Assembly: GCF_000276665.1 (NCBI RefSeq)
Contig: NW_004955433.1
Span: 20,412,026 to 20,476,025 of the forward strand
Length of the DNA stretch: 64,000 nt
Source: Chinchilla lanigera
Lineage: Eukaryota; Chordata; Mammalia; Rodentia; Chinchillidae
Direction: 5' to 3'
Shown: positions 12,910 through 24,726 of the stretch, piece by piece
How the letters are laid out: each line of letters begins with the position of its first letter
Numbering within the stretch: the stretch's first letter is position 1
The notes under the pieces: generated by a model
What the model was told of the DNA's origin: nothing
Seen by the model: only the letters and a program-made list of their open reading frames with translations
Databases searched by the model: none
Program-made: the position numbers and the translations under genes

Positions 12910-13100
12910 TCTACCAGCTCTATTAATAACTCTAATGCAGTTCATATTATTTAACCACCTGAGTAGCCCTGTGAGATAAATGCAATTTTCCTCATTTTGC
13001 AAATTAGCAAGGAGCACAGCAAACCAAGTACCATTCCTGGTATCACAGAGATGCAACAGCAGAGCTACAATTCAAGTGCTTCTTACCACACTGCACACTC
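12910..13100 (-). mobile_element. MIR SINE, antisense
   Basis: Reversed MIR landmarks: GCCCTGTGAGATAAATGC, TTTCCTCATTTTGCAAATTAGCAAGG and the AGAGCTACAATTCAAGTGCTTCT segment that mirrors the tRNA-like head. Degraded but recognisable. Confidence 0.65.
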
Positions 13101-14533
13101 TCACATCTCAGCTGTCTTAACAGATCCAATAATTCCCGGGAAACTGCTGCAGGAGTGAGTGAGTACGTGTTCCTTTTATGATTCTCTCCATTCTTCCTCT
13201 CACATTAAAACAGGGTCAAGAAGGCCAGCTCTGGTCTCAGCAGGCTCCTTTTAAGGAGCAGCACCAGGGTTCCCTGGAAACCATTCATCTTTCCCCTCTT
13301 AGCAGGAGATGGTCCACAGCCTGTCACTTGCAGTGCCAGGCTGTTTATATAAATATCTCACAGACTATCCTTTTTCTTCCCTCTCCTTTTTTTTTCTTTT
13401 TATACATCCCCTCTGCAATTTCCAAGGAATTAACCTTAGATAAGGGCAAGAATTTTTAGACTAGAAAGAATTTCCTTGGATTCATCTGAAGTATAAACAA
13501 CTCTCAGAAATTCAGTTTTACTGCTGCATATGGAGCAAGTGCTATGGGCCAAGTACCAGAGTGTGATTTGAAGATGAAAAAGAAAAGCAGTGCCTTCATG
13601 TTGAGGAATGTTAAGGACATATTTTTAAAATTAAATCTTTGTGAATAAAAGTATGATGTTTTTGAAAATATCTAGTAGTTATTATGGACAGGTGGTCAGT
13701 GCTCTATTCTCTGCTTTATGATTTTTTTCTTATCTGATCCATTTAACAACTTTATTAGGTATTTGCTATCAAGGCAGGTTTACTGATGAAAATATTGAAA
13801 CTCATGATAATAAAGTTAAATAATTCTTGTTGGATTCAATCACTTTTCTTCAATACTTGTCTTAATTTTTTCCATCATTTAGTAAAGAATAATAAAATAC
13901 ACAATCGATGGGTGGGGCAAAACACAATAAAATGCCTCCTGATACAAAGCAGAGTGTATAAATGTTACATTTGACTGTGGAATTGCAGAGTCTGACATGT
14001 ACCATAGGATTCATAATAAGATTGTTAAGGATTAGCACCCTCAGATAAGACTTCCATGTCAGTGAAAGGACACATGCTTCCATCATTGGATGGCTCTGTA
14101 CTCTGGGGAAGTGGAAAACGTGTTCAGAGCCAAGTCTAAAACCATTGGCAGGGGAAACGGTAGAAAATAAAGCTGCCTACAGTCAGTCCCAAACACATGG
14201 AAGGTGAGAGTTGTGTATCTGTAGAGAATGGGAAATGGGAAAGGATAAAAAAAAAAGCAGGCTGGCAGTCCCACACAATCAGAAGGAGACACAGAAGACT
14301 ATTGAAGCATCCCAATCCTGAGTTCCAAATGTCTCAGCTCAACTTATTGTATATCTTGTTCTCAGTATGCCTTCAAGTAAGATTCTTACCCCTTACAGGT
14401 TCAGCTTTACTTTCATTGTGAGCGATCCCATGTAAAATTATAGTATCTTACACCAGACACGGAATCAAAAAATTATTAGAAGTTCATGAAATGAACTTGC
14501 AAATTTACGCCAGACTTTGTCTCTATTTCACTG
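13101..14533. other. Unassigned sequence, no gene seen
   Basis: AT-rich with a slightly GC-richer patch around 13,130-13,330. Short open frames on both strands carry no recognisable domain, signal peptide or codon structure. No transposon identified. Confidence 0.5.
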
Positions 14534-14633
14534 AAATGTGAGTCCTAGAGGCTGGAGATATAGCTCAGCTTCACAGCACCAGGCTGGCAAGCATGCAGTC
14601 CTGAGTTCCTGGTATAAAAAAAATGTGAGTCCT
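14534..14633 (+). mobile_element. Older ID SINE with target-site duplication
   Basis: A diverged ID body (GAGGCTGGAGATATAGCTC, CTGGCAAGCATGCAGTCCTG) with a shortened tRNA-like half lies between 13-bp direct repeats AAATGTGAGTCCT at 14,534-14,546 and 14,621-14,633. The body is well away from the other copies here in sequence and shorter, so it is an older or truncated member. Confidence 0.88.
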
Positions 14634-15909
14634 GCCTGAATCTGTTGGAGAAGCAAGGATTTGTTATTTAGTAAGTGCCCTGGTACCTGTATAAAGAATC
14701 AACAGAAAGCTCAGTCAATGAGGCGTAAGAAGTGAGGAATGACATACAGCACAGTGGAAATTAATTTTTAGTTTATCCCACTAAAATGTGCACAGAAATA
14801 AATTAGTGCAGTTACTTGCAAAATAAGATCACCTACCTTGACTTTCTCCTTTGAGTAGTCCAGTTTTTGTCATGCTGACCATCTGTATTTCCCAAGGATA
14901 GGGACCCTAAGGATTTTGCAAGTGTTTTAGAGGAATGAAAGTTGTTACCAGCTGTAAACCATGCTGCAGTCAGAATCTCATCACAACAGCCACAGGTGGA
15001 TGTTGATAGATTTGGCAATTAGATTATCCCAGCAAGTAATATGTAAAAGGAGCATATTTCTGTCACTCTTAAAGACCCCATGTGATGCTGAGTATGATTG
15101 AGTGCCACCTCTGTCCCCAAGCCCACAAATTTCAATGGAATGAATATCTGAGTTACTTGACTTCTGGATAGAACAGTTTAAAAGAGTAGCAGTAAGCTAA
15201 GCATGACAACTTTCACATGCGGCCTCCTCTGCGGACACATTTTCCAGACATGCCCGAGGAAGAGTCTCCAGTTTGATGAGGACACCTAAGGTATGTTGCT
15301 GAAAGTCAGATCCCTCCATGAAATCTCTTCCAGTTCTTTTCGCCTCTTCGGGTAGTGGTAAATGCAAATTTGAATGAAAAAATGAACAAATAATTCAGTT
15401 TGTAAAGTTCTCACAGAGATAGAAATCTAATGTTTGGATTCCTTATTAGAGGCAAAGAAGATATTTTCACTACACCAGAGCTAGTACTTTGACTCAGACT
15501 ATGAAACCACTGCTAAAAATATTATATCCTTTCTTCTGGCTAGAGTTGTGTCAACTCACTGTGGCCACACTGGTTATCTCTTGCTGAATCAGCTCTGAAA
15601 GGCAGTGATAAATGTCTTTGATTAATAAAATGTTAGGAATCAAATTAAATATTACTGAACACATGTGATGTCTTTGGGAGAAAAGATCTTTCAATATATG
15701 TAGATTTTCCATGGGTGGAAAATAGTAACAGTGAATAATAAAAATTTATTTTTGCTGAAATGTTATATACTTGTCCTTTAATTCTAATAAAATACTATCT
15801 GATAGGTTCATTTTTATTTCCATTTTTAAAAGAAAAAATCTCCTATTACTTTCCCAAAGAATTTGTAAGGTTTCTGGCTCAAGATCTTATTCTCTAGTAT
15901 CAAAATAAT
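14634..15909. other. Unassigned unique sequence
   Basis: No repeat or gene recognised. A small CpG-bearing patch at 15,215-15,290 ends in an AAGGTATG string that resembles a splice donor, but there is no acceptor, coding frame or partner exon to support an exon. Confidence 0.4.
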
Positions 15910-16342
15910 GAAATCTGAATAATGGCCACCAAGATATATCAGGCTCTAATCCCTGGAATCAGTAAATATTTAGAGATGAGGAGATGCTAGTCAGTTATGG
16001 AACAGGCTCTCCAGTAACAGTTGACCTCATCAGAGAAAGCAGAGGGACATTATACACATAGAAGAGAAGGTGGTATAGAGATAGACACAGAGACTGAACT
16101 GATGTGGCCACAAGCAAAGTAAGGCTGTCCCCTAACCAGAGCTAGAGATGTAAGGGGTGGATTCTATGCTAGGGGCCTGCAGTGGGCATATGCCCCAAGT
16201 AAACCTGACAATAGGATTTCATCTCAGTGGTGTTGGACTTCATCTCACAGTTGGCTTTCAGATCTCTGAAAGAATAAACTTTGTTTCCTAAAGCCACAGA
16301 ATTGAGCACAATTTATTACGGAAGTCACAGGAAACCAATACT
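15910..16342 (+). mobile_element. MLT1-type MaLR LTR
   Basis: Begins with the MLT1 start ATCTGAATAATGGCCACC, continues with GCTCTAATCCCTGGAATCAG and closes with AAAGCCACAGAATTGAG, TTTATTACGG and the terminal CACAGGAAACCAATAC. This is the MLT1 landmark order over about 430 bp, near full length. MLT1 is the oldest MaLR group, shared by placental mammals. Confidence 0.8.
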
Positions 16343-17034
16343 GGTTGTAAACCAGAGCTAACCAAAAATTTTTGACATATTCTACATAATATACATCAGA
16401 AAAATATTTGGGCTACAGTCATTTACTAAGAACACTTAAGGAAAAATAGAGATTCCAACTCCGAGCCTGATATTTGCAGCTCAGATGGAACTTTTCTTAC
16501 ATTTCAACTAGAATCTCTTGAGTAATCACCTCCATGCCCTCCTGTGCCTTCAAGGGTCTCTTTCTGAATTTTGTAGTTGAATCTTAGAAAGGAGTCTTTC
16601 TTTACTCTTACATATCACTTGCAGCCCTTATAGACTAGCTTCTTTAGATACCTACGCGGCTTTTGAAGAAGACAATAAGCTTTTAATTAGGTGCAATGTA
16701 ATTCTTCTATTTTGAAAAATGTGCAAAATTACCTATCTTCCACATTTTTTCATTGAAAGATTCACTCTTCTCTATATAAAGGGTCATTCCAAAGTAAAAT
16801 CCACAGGAGTTTTTTAAGTTTATTGACTTCCTTATTCAATAACTTCTGTTTTGGTGGGAAATAAAACAACTAAATTTTATCTTGAAGGATGTAATTTTGT
16901 TCATTCTGAACATTCTCTGCAATGAATGTATCTTCAATACATGGAAAGATATCATGCTAAATAATATGAATAGAGAGTTTTAAGAAAATGATTCTTTGAA
17001 TCCTGAATCTGAAACTTCCTGGTTGACATTAGAG

Positions 17035-17085
17035 AGGGCCTTGTGCTCTGGAACCTTGGTTTCTCCATCTGTAAATTGTCCTTTG
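17035..17085 (+). mobile_element. MIR core fragment
   Basis: A short match to the MIR core: TGCTCTGGAACCTTGG followed by TTTCTCCATCTGTAAATTG. Only about 50 bases can be assigned. Confidence 0.4.
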
Positions 17086-17107
17086 TGTTCTCCCTCAACA
17101 AGGCTTT

Positions 17108-17190
17108 ATGTGTATGAGTGTATGTGTGTTTCTCTCTCTCTCTCTTCCTCTCTGTGAGTGTGCATATGCATCTGTGTGTGCATGTGTATT
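17108..17190. repeat. Compound (TG)/(CT) low-complexity tract
   Basis: Alternating TG-rich, CT-rich and again TG-rich segments make a compound microsatellite of about 80 bases. There are no intact long pure arrays. Confidence 0.75.
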
Positions 17191-18288
17191 AGAGAATGAA
17201 TGCCAATACTAATGATGGATGAGCCAGAACTTTTCTTATACTAGAGAACTATATATACATATGGAAAGCTAGAGGTGAGCTGATTAAATCTGTAGTTTTC
17301 AATACATACCTTTACTGTGCTAATCCTCCATGTGCTGAATTTAGGAATGTGAAAACCTAAAGCAATTTATGAACCATGAACAGATACTATATTGGAGTAT
17401 AGAAAACACCTTGTAGATCTTAGGGGCAAATCCACATTTTGTAGCCTTAAATAGAATAGTCATCATTTTCTAAGCTTGTCTTTTATTTTTACTTTTTTAA
17501 AAAAATGTTAGTCTTTTACTTATTCTTTATGACCATATTCAGTTGTGCCCTCTTTGGGGAAACGATCACTAGTCCTTCATTACAGACTAACTTTCATTCA
17601 GTACTATGTCACGCTAATCTTAGATCCCTGTAACATCGTTTGCAACTGCACTGAAATGGATCTCTTTTTCAAGTAGCTCTTCTGCCAGACTCCCGATGTG
17701 CACAGGTCATTTAAGTTAGCTTCCACTACCCAATATCTAGCCCTACATCAGAATATTAATATATGCCAAACTTGTTTCAGTGAGGACATCCAGAGAAGTG
17801 TAAAAGCCAAATTCTAACATCATTTTTGATCCATCTGCTCTGTTGAATAGCATTCAGAGATGATTTCTGACTCTGTTAATTTATTTAAATATCACTTTAC
17901 CACCTCTTACTTAGTACCACTTCCCTAATTTTACTAGCTTACTTCCTCACTGTGATTTGTAAGGTATTACTAACCAAATGGTCTCTGAGATAAAAAGTTA
18001 TGAGTCATAGCAATCTTGCTTAGTCCTTAGGAGAGATCTTTGTAGAAAATTAGAAGAGACCTTTGCAGTAAATTCACATTGGCCCAAAGATAAAACTTGA
18101 GCATCATCTGCATTTACTCCCTTGCCCCTGTGACATATTTCATACATGGTCACGAAACACATGATACCGTCAAACCTTAGAAATAACAAAGTTCAACACT
18201 GTCATTATTTTATTAAGGATATTACCCAGAAATAGAGCTCTATAGTAACCACATTTCAATAAAGATATAATGAATACCTTCCGGATGA
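17191..18288. other. Unassigned unique sequence upstream of the 214-bp duplication
   Basis: AT-rich unique DNA without recognisable gene or repeat. Open frames are short and unrelated to known domains. Confidence 0.45.
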
Positions 18289-18502
18289 CAAGCACTGGCA
18301 CTGCAGTTCTGACAAGATTTTCTTAAGATCCTTTTAATGGAATTGTGAAGATACACAAAGGAGTAAATAGGGGCCCTCTTAAGTATTACAATTCACATTA
18401 AGAATGGTTTGATGGGGAAATCCCATATGACTAGGAAAATTGAGAGATTGAAAGGTAGATTCTAAAAGGAATTGGCTCATGAAGTGAGGGACAGGCTTAG
18501 TC
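18289..18502 (+). repeat. Direct duplication, copy 1 (214 bp)
   Basis: This segment recurs at 18,861-19,074 with the same orientation. Reading both copies base by base I find one difference (GAAGTGAGGGAC here, GAAGTGATGGAC there). The segment itself is unique-looking DNA, not a recognisable transposon. Near identity means the duplication is young relative to the surrounding repeats, or an assembly artefact. Confidence 0.95.
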
Positions 18503-18860
18503 AGGTGTAAAATGACATAGAAAGTAATCGTCAGTCCTCCTTTATTTTCTCTTTACCTTCAACACTCTCAAAGCCATATCAGACAACCTACAGCATTCAA
18601 AATTACTGACTTTTGATCTCCACTACCTTCCACAATTTTCTAGCTCATTTGCCCCCATTATTTGAAATCATCTCTGCAGTTAATCAGAAAAGATGAGTAA
18701 AGAAGCAACTATATCTTAATAATTCTGGTAATAAATCAAATAGATTTTACAATGCTCCTATAACAAAAGTTATGGGTTACTGATAAAAGTTGCTAAAGTG
18801 TGATCTTTGGGCTTGTTAAGTGCTCCCTCACTTTATTTAAAAGACACAATCAGCCTTCCA
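18503..18860. other. Spacer between the two duplicated copies
   Basis: 358 bp of unique sequence separates the copies. It has no terminal inverted repeats, A tail or other mobile-element signature, so the arrangement is not an LTR-element or transposon structure. Confidence 0.6.
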
Positions 18861-19074
18861 CAAGCACTGGCACTGCAGTTCTGACAAGATTTTCTTAAGA
18901 TCCTTTTAATGGAATTGTGAAGATACACAAAGGAGTAAATAGGGGCCCTCTTAAGTATTACAATTCACATTAAGAATGGTTTGATGGGGAAATCCCATAT
19001 GACTAGGAAAATTGAGAGATTGAAAGGTAGATTCTAAAAGGAATTGGCTCATGAAGTGATGGACAGGCTTAGTC
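18861..19074 (+). repeat. Direct duplication, copy 2 (214 bp)
   Basis: Second copy, offset by exactly 572 bases from copy 1. A shared CCTTCC lies just upstream of both copies (CCTTCCGGATGACAAGC and CCTTCCACAAGC), which could be microhomology at the breakpoint. Downstream flanks diverge immediately after TTAGTC. Confidence 0.95.
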
Positions 19075-19929
19075 CCATATATAACTGGGATCACATTCTT
19101 CAGTGTGTACAAATCTTTGTTCCTTGGTTTTGAAACCCAAATTTCAGCTGACTTTTGACATTACATTTTCTGATTTGCTGTTGCAAATGCTGGTAGAGTG
19201 TCCTGAGAGGCTTATTAAGGTTTCAAATAGAAGTCCATTGCTCACTGCATAACAAAGATACTCAGAAGAATTAAAAGCTACTTCCCACAGAAACTGAAAG
19301 AGGTCAAAAGGTCCTGAATAACTTCTGAGTTCATTTATATGCAAATGCTTTCTCGGAGGTGTGATTCTTCAGCTTAGATTTTTAGCCAGGCCAGCTGTAG
19401 GAAATTCTATTGTAAGCAGTGTTATGCACCAAAATGGAGATTTTATTACATATGGGAGGACACTGCATAAACTTCAAACTAGGATGGCAGAACGAACAAA
19501 AAAGAAAATTTATGATTTTTTACTGTTCCAGCTTGTCCAGCCTTAGACATCTACTATGAAGGTTGGCCCTTTTCTATTGACCTTGCTCAAGCCTTTTCTC
19601 ATCAAATAGTCCATGATTTCTACGAGACAGTCACTCTCCATTTCTTCTTAAGTAGTACTTTTTCTTTATGGTTTGACTTCTCTCTTCTCAGAAACTAGGA
19701 ACTGAGGGTGTTCTCTGTGGTGAGTGATCTAAGTGAGCACAAGGAAGGCTGTGTGCAGGACCTGCAGCCAGACAAAGAAATAAGGAACAATAGCATCTTC
19801 TTTTGTACAGACTCCAAAGCAAGTCTGATCAGTCCTTCTTTGGTTCCACTCATCTGGACCTCTCTCGGCTGCTAAAACTTCTCACTGCAGAAAATGTTAA
19901 TGAAAATAACACTATCTATAATTCCTTAA

Positions 19930-19954
19930 AAGACAAGACCCTAGGTCTTGTCTT
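19930..19954. repeat. Perfect 11-bp hairpin with 3-base loop
   Basis: AAGACAAGACC at 19,930-19,940 and GGTCTTGTCTT at 19,944-19,954 are exact reverse complements around a CTA loop. There is no T-run after it and no gene nearby, so it is not a transcription terminator in this eukaryotic context. Confidence 0.8.
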
Positions 19955-19969
19955 AAATTTAGCTCAGGG

Positions 19970-20090
19970 TAAGCAGACATGATTGTTTTCATTGGTCCTA
20001 CTTTGTATGACAGGAAACTGAGAAACTAAACTAAATTCACACAATTTGCCATTGTTTTGCTTAGATTCAGGAAACAGTTGTATCTGACTG
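19970..20090 (-). mobile_element. MIR fragment, antisense
   Basis: The phrase GACAGGAAACTGAGAAACT followed by AAATTCACACAATTTGCC resembles the reversed MIR core. Ends are not clear. Confidence 0.4.
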
Positions 20091-22535
20091 CACATATCAC
20101 CCTCAATACATGGGGAGAATCCATTCTCTGAACCTCTGTATGTATATCTAAGTAATTGAAAACAAAACACTAACTTGAGTGGCTGTTACCCACCCCGCAA
20201 AAATAAGATTAAAATAGCAAAGCAGATAAAACACAGTAAGTGCTCAATAAATTACATTGATTCTTTCTCTTTTTTTTCTTTCTTTGTAGGAGTCTCCTGG
20301 GTAATAAGTTTTATATTTGATCATCTACTACAGAGACTGGTATATGATAAGGCAAATGCTCAAGAAACAATTTCTGGGAAAAGAAGTAGATGAAAAAATG
20401 AATAAATGATAAGCCAAACAATAAATATGCGGATAGTGTGAAATTTCCTGATAGCCTTTGTTTTTCTTCAGCATTGTAATCTATTCAGTTTTACTGAGGC
20501 TGTGAAGAGATATTTGGAAGGAAGAAGAAACTAGACATCATTTTCTCCCCTGGTGAACAACTGTAATAACACTTCTTAATCTTCCAATTATTTGCCCTTT
20601 CTCAGGTTGATAATTGATGCTGGCTCCCTGGCCCAATCCAATAACAAAATAAAGCCAAAAGGTGGTGGAGAGGCTCATTTCCCCCACTATAAATATAAGC
20701 CCATTGTTAGGGTAACATACAAGAATACTTTTCCATGAATTAATCATTAGGTATATATTGGGTCACTACTCATGCTGGAGGACTAAAAAATAAAGTAACA
20801 TGAAAACTCACAGTTCAAAGTGACAGAATAACTTTTTAACTTTTATCATTGGGAAATTAAAGGAAATTAGTAACTTACATGTATACTAATAGATGCTGCA
20901 CACATATATTAATTACTATGCATTCATCAAAAGAATGAGATTTTATATACTGATGTTTTCAGCACTATAAAACATATACAAAGATGAATGAAGAGAAAAA
21001 AATCATCTGTAATAGGTAAAGCACAACCCCATTCATGCAAAATAAAATGTAAATGCAAATACATGTGTGGACATATTACATATAAACATACACATGTAAA
21101 ATATAAGTACATTTTTACAGAGAATGCAATGGATGGGATGCATACTAAGCCTGGGGAGAATTAGGATATTTTTAAGGAATTAAGTGAGACTTCATTATCT
21201 TGTGCTGGACATTTATGCAGTAATGATTAAACAAATAAAACAATGTTAGGTCACACCAAGAGTTCATATTTTATAGACATGGTATGGCAAAATGTTATGG
21301 CATAAATTTATATTTATATGTGTATTGGTTCTATACACTACCTGTGTTCATATTAATCACATACTTTTATTTATAAGTTTTGCTTATAGAATAAAATCAA
21401 TTATGGTAAATAAACTTAATTTGATTCATGACTCAAATGGCAAATCTAGTTCTTTAGTCTGCTAATGAATGTCAAAAAAAAATATTTCCATGTTCCTTTA
21501 TTTTAAATTTGTAAAACTTAAACCCAGATAAGGAAAACTATCTGACCAAATTGCACAGCAAATTCCTAGCAAATTGGCTTATTTTGATCATAAAAATCAA
21601 AGAGAGTAAATAAAATTTTGTTGTATGATATATTATGGCACTGAATTATCTTAGTGGTTTCACTGTGCTTGTGTTGTTTGTTTTTTCACAGTATGAAGTC
21701 AGCAGAGGTGATATTTAAGAATTGAAACACAGAAGCATCCTCTGGCTTTGCATTCAGCCTTAGGCTGCTAAATAACACTTCCCCCTCTTTTGATCTCATC
21801 CTTACAAGTGGAAAGCCAAAGAAATGATAAATGGCCATGAAACACAAAAGTTCCTTATTGTTTGCTCCACAGAATAGGAAGATGGTCAGATTGATCAGTC
21901 ATAAAGGGAAAATGTTCTGAAATAAATTCTGACCCCTTTGATGTGGCTTTGGATGCCAGTGCCAGTGACAAGGATCATTCTTTTGATTTCAGTATAATTG
22001 AATGATTTGGAATTGTGAATGAACTTCCTTAATTGCTAACTGGTAATTTGGCACCCTGACGCGAGTGTGTGTAAACTGTTGTCCCACGCTTTACATGAGG
22101 TATGAAAGTTGATCCCAAAGGGATGAATGGAAGGAGAGGACCAAATTAGAAATAATTGGAGCAGAGAGCTGGGGACAAGAACAAGGAATAGAAATTATTC
22201 CAACTGATCTCAAAGAAATGATGCCATTTCATCTGAGTGAGGTCACAGCCAGGACCTCTGGAAGGTGTGTATTCAGGTTTGGGAAACACCGAGCAGACCA
22301 TACAATCTGCAAGATGTTCACATTTACAAAAAGAAGTAAAATAGGAAAAGTTTGACTATCCTGACATTGGGGAAGTATTAGAAGGAAAATACACTTCTCT
22401 CAGAATGGATAGTTCAGAAGAATCTAAGAGGAACTATGAAAGATATGTTGAAATTAAAATATTGGTAGAATATAGATGTTGACTCTTACAAATATTTTCC
22501 TAAGGACTGTGACCACTGATACTGTCAAATTACCT
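20091..22535. other. Long unique stretch with candidate conserved blocks
   Basis: No transposon is recognised over 2.4 kb, which is itself notable in a repeat-laden window. Blocks at 20,540-20,760 and 21,650-22,090 are less AT-rich and contain clustered transcription-factor-like words (ATAACAA, CCATTGTT, ATTGTTTGC, GATAA). Whether they are conserved cannot be told from one sequence. Confidence 0.35.
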
Positions 22536-22539
22536 GGCA

Positions 22540-22808
22540 CACCTCCAGGCTTGTCTGAATGGGTTAAATGGTCCTTTTGGGGTATATCTTATTCCTTGTC
22601 CCTCTAGTACTCTTCCCTTGTGCACTGCTTCCCAGCTCCAATCACGAGAGCAACACTGTTCCACCAGCTCCTCTGCCACAGTGTTTCTGCTTTGAAGTTG
22701 ACCTACCATGGATGGATCCCTCTGAAATGGTAAGCCAAATAAAACTTATTTCTATGAAATCACAGACACCATCTATTTTTCCCCAGCTACAGGAAAGCTG
22801 ACCAATAC
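22540..22808 (+). mobile_element. MaLR LTR 3' portion, sense
   Basis: The MaLR ending is readable: a GGTAAGCCAAATAAAACTT polyadenylation segment followed by CAGCTACAGGAAAGCTGACCAATACA. Upstream is a pyrimidine-rich body with the AGTACTCTTCCCTTGTGC segment. The 5' end is missing or too diverged. Confidence 0.6.
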
Positions 22809-23818
22809 AAGGATGATTTCACTTAATCTGCTCAGTATGGAATTAAGTTAAATTTCTGAAATAAATTCTTTTTCTTATTGTCTAGAAAGTTACAGTTGAT
22901 CACAAGTATCCATTTGTGTTAAATAAAAAAGTTTATACATTTAGTTTTGCCCAGCAAAAAGTATCCAGTGGCTATTAGAACAAAGCTTTCTATTTTTTCT
23001 TTTAGATCAAAATGAGATAAAGTTAGTGATATTAACATTTTCCCAGAATTTAAAGGTCAATTGATAATCTCTATGTATTCACAAACCCCTTTCTTTTTGA
23101 GAAAATCACCTTTATTCAAAATATAATAAATCCTATTCCATACTCATATTATTTCTAATATTTAAAACTGCAATGGTCATGATCATTTTAGATGTTTTAC
23201 AGATTTTTACGTTTTATCCTCTGATATTTTTCTTTCTAATACCATCAACTTCTCATTATCAAATCATTTCAACGTTGGATTTCACATGGATAGCTGAAAT
23301 TGTATTTTTCCCAACATCACCAATATTTTCTCCCACTACAGTCTTTACTTTTCTTATTTATACACTTACTTTTTTGACTGATTTGCCCAAAACAATTTTC
23401 CAAGTATTCACTAGGTGCCAAGAACTTGCAAGGCACAGAACCAATACATATTTCATATTTATGAAGCTTATTATGTAAAAGAAAGATCAATGCATAAAAT
23501 TTGAAATTTACTGTAAAAGGAAAATTGTTTAAGACTGATGTATAAAGATTTGAAAATTTAAATTGATAGAGAAAACTCCTTGGAAAGTTCAGGGGAATTC
23601 CTTTGAGCAAACAGTCTGTCACATTTGATTATATGTGCCTGTGTGCATGACAATGGTAACACTAGCACAGACCAAAGGATAAACATGTCCCAAAAGTTCT
23701 ATATGTATGGGTAACATGATGTATGTATTTGAACATTTGGTCAGGATGATTAGAAAGCAAACTACTAAACAGATCATGGTAGGAGATGGGTGGGAGACTG
23801 ATTGATTTTAAACTATTA

Positions 23819-24246
23819 AGATTTAGATTGAAAATGTCCCCCCAAAGTCTTATGTGTGCAAACTGGGTTTTTTAAAGATGGTACCTGGATCCTGGACTAA
23901 CCCACTGATAAGATTTTAATTCGACAGCATTACTGGGAAGTAATGAATACTGAGCAGGTATGTTGAGATGATTGAGTGAAAGCCGTTTGCTGCTGGGGAC
24001 TACAACGTATCTGTCATCGATTCCCCCTCTCTGACTGTTTCCATTTCTCTCTCCTTTTCATCTGTCAGGTTTTTACCTGTCCTCTGCTACACCCTTCTAC
24101 CATGATTCTGCCTCTCAACAGACCCACAAGCAACGGAGCTGGCTGAATATGAACTGAAGTCTCTCAAGCCATGAGCAAAATTAATCTATACCTTTGAAGT
24201 TGTTTTCTTTGTGATTTGATCTCAGCAATGAAAAGCTGACTAACAC
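23819..24246 (+). mobile_element. MaLR LTR, near full length
   Basis: Opens with a diverged LTR start (TTAGATTGAAAATGTCCCCC). It then has the GGTACCTGGATCCTGGACTAACCC body and a TATGAACTGAAGTCTCTC to AGCAAAATTAATCTATACC polyadenylation segment. The diagnostic end is GATCTCAGCAATGAAAAGC plus TGACTAACACA. Length of about 430 bp fits a complete solo LTR. Confidence 0.72.
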
Positions 24247-24651
24247 AGCTCCTCTGTGAGATTTATTTTCCTCCTTCAAAGGAGGTAACAGTCTGGTAGA
24301 GATACTCTACCACTTCCTATATCTTTGCAGTAAGTCTGGGAATGGGAACCTATGATGAACTTCTGGTACCATCTTTGTCTCTCCAACCAGAGGGAAACCT
24401 TGCTATTTCATCAAACTCCTGCTCTGTCCTTAGCTCCAGCTACTCTCCTTTTCAGAGCCCCCGTTCCTTGCATCCAAATAGTGGAAACATTACCTTATAA
24501 AATCAATCAAATAAAAATACTAATCCTATCATTTAGCTGTTTTGGCTACAATTCTCCATTGCTGTGAAATGAAAATTGCATAATATATACAAGAATGCAG
24601 GCCATTTTATAATCTTGCCTATATCTCCTAGCAAAATGGCTAAATGCATGT

Positions 24652-24726
24652 ACAGTAGATAAAGGAATAAATTATTACAGTAGATAAAGGAATAAATTAT
24701 TACAGTAGATAAAGGAACAAATTACT
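24652..24726 (+). repeat. Tandem repeat, 25-bp unit x 3
   Basis: Three head-to-tail copies of a 25-base unit beginning ACAGTAGATAAAGGAATAAA at 24,652, 24,677 and 24,702. The first two are identical; the third differs at two positions (AACAAATTACT instead of AATAAATTATT). A minisatellite-like array too short and spacerless to be anything else. Confidence 0.92.

Noticed and set aside
15188..15295. Possible small exon ending in AAGGTATG
   Set aside because: A donor-like string alone is common; the frame with an ATG is only 28 codons and there is no acceptor or partner exon.
19930..19954. Hairpin as a transcription terminator
   Set aside because: No T-tract, no gene, and the genome is eukaryotic.
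23173..23622. Two 101-codon frames on opposite strands
   Set aside because: Hydrophobic, F/I/L-rich translations are what AT-rich random DNA gives; no recognised domain or repeat.
24652..24726. Regular 25-bp repeats as a CRISPR-like array
   Set aside because: Units abut with no spacers and the DNA is mammalian.
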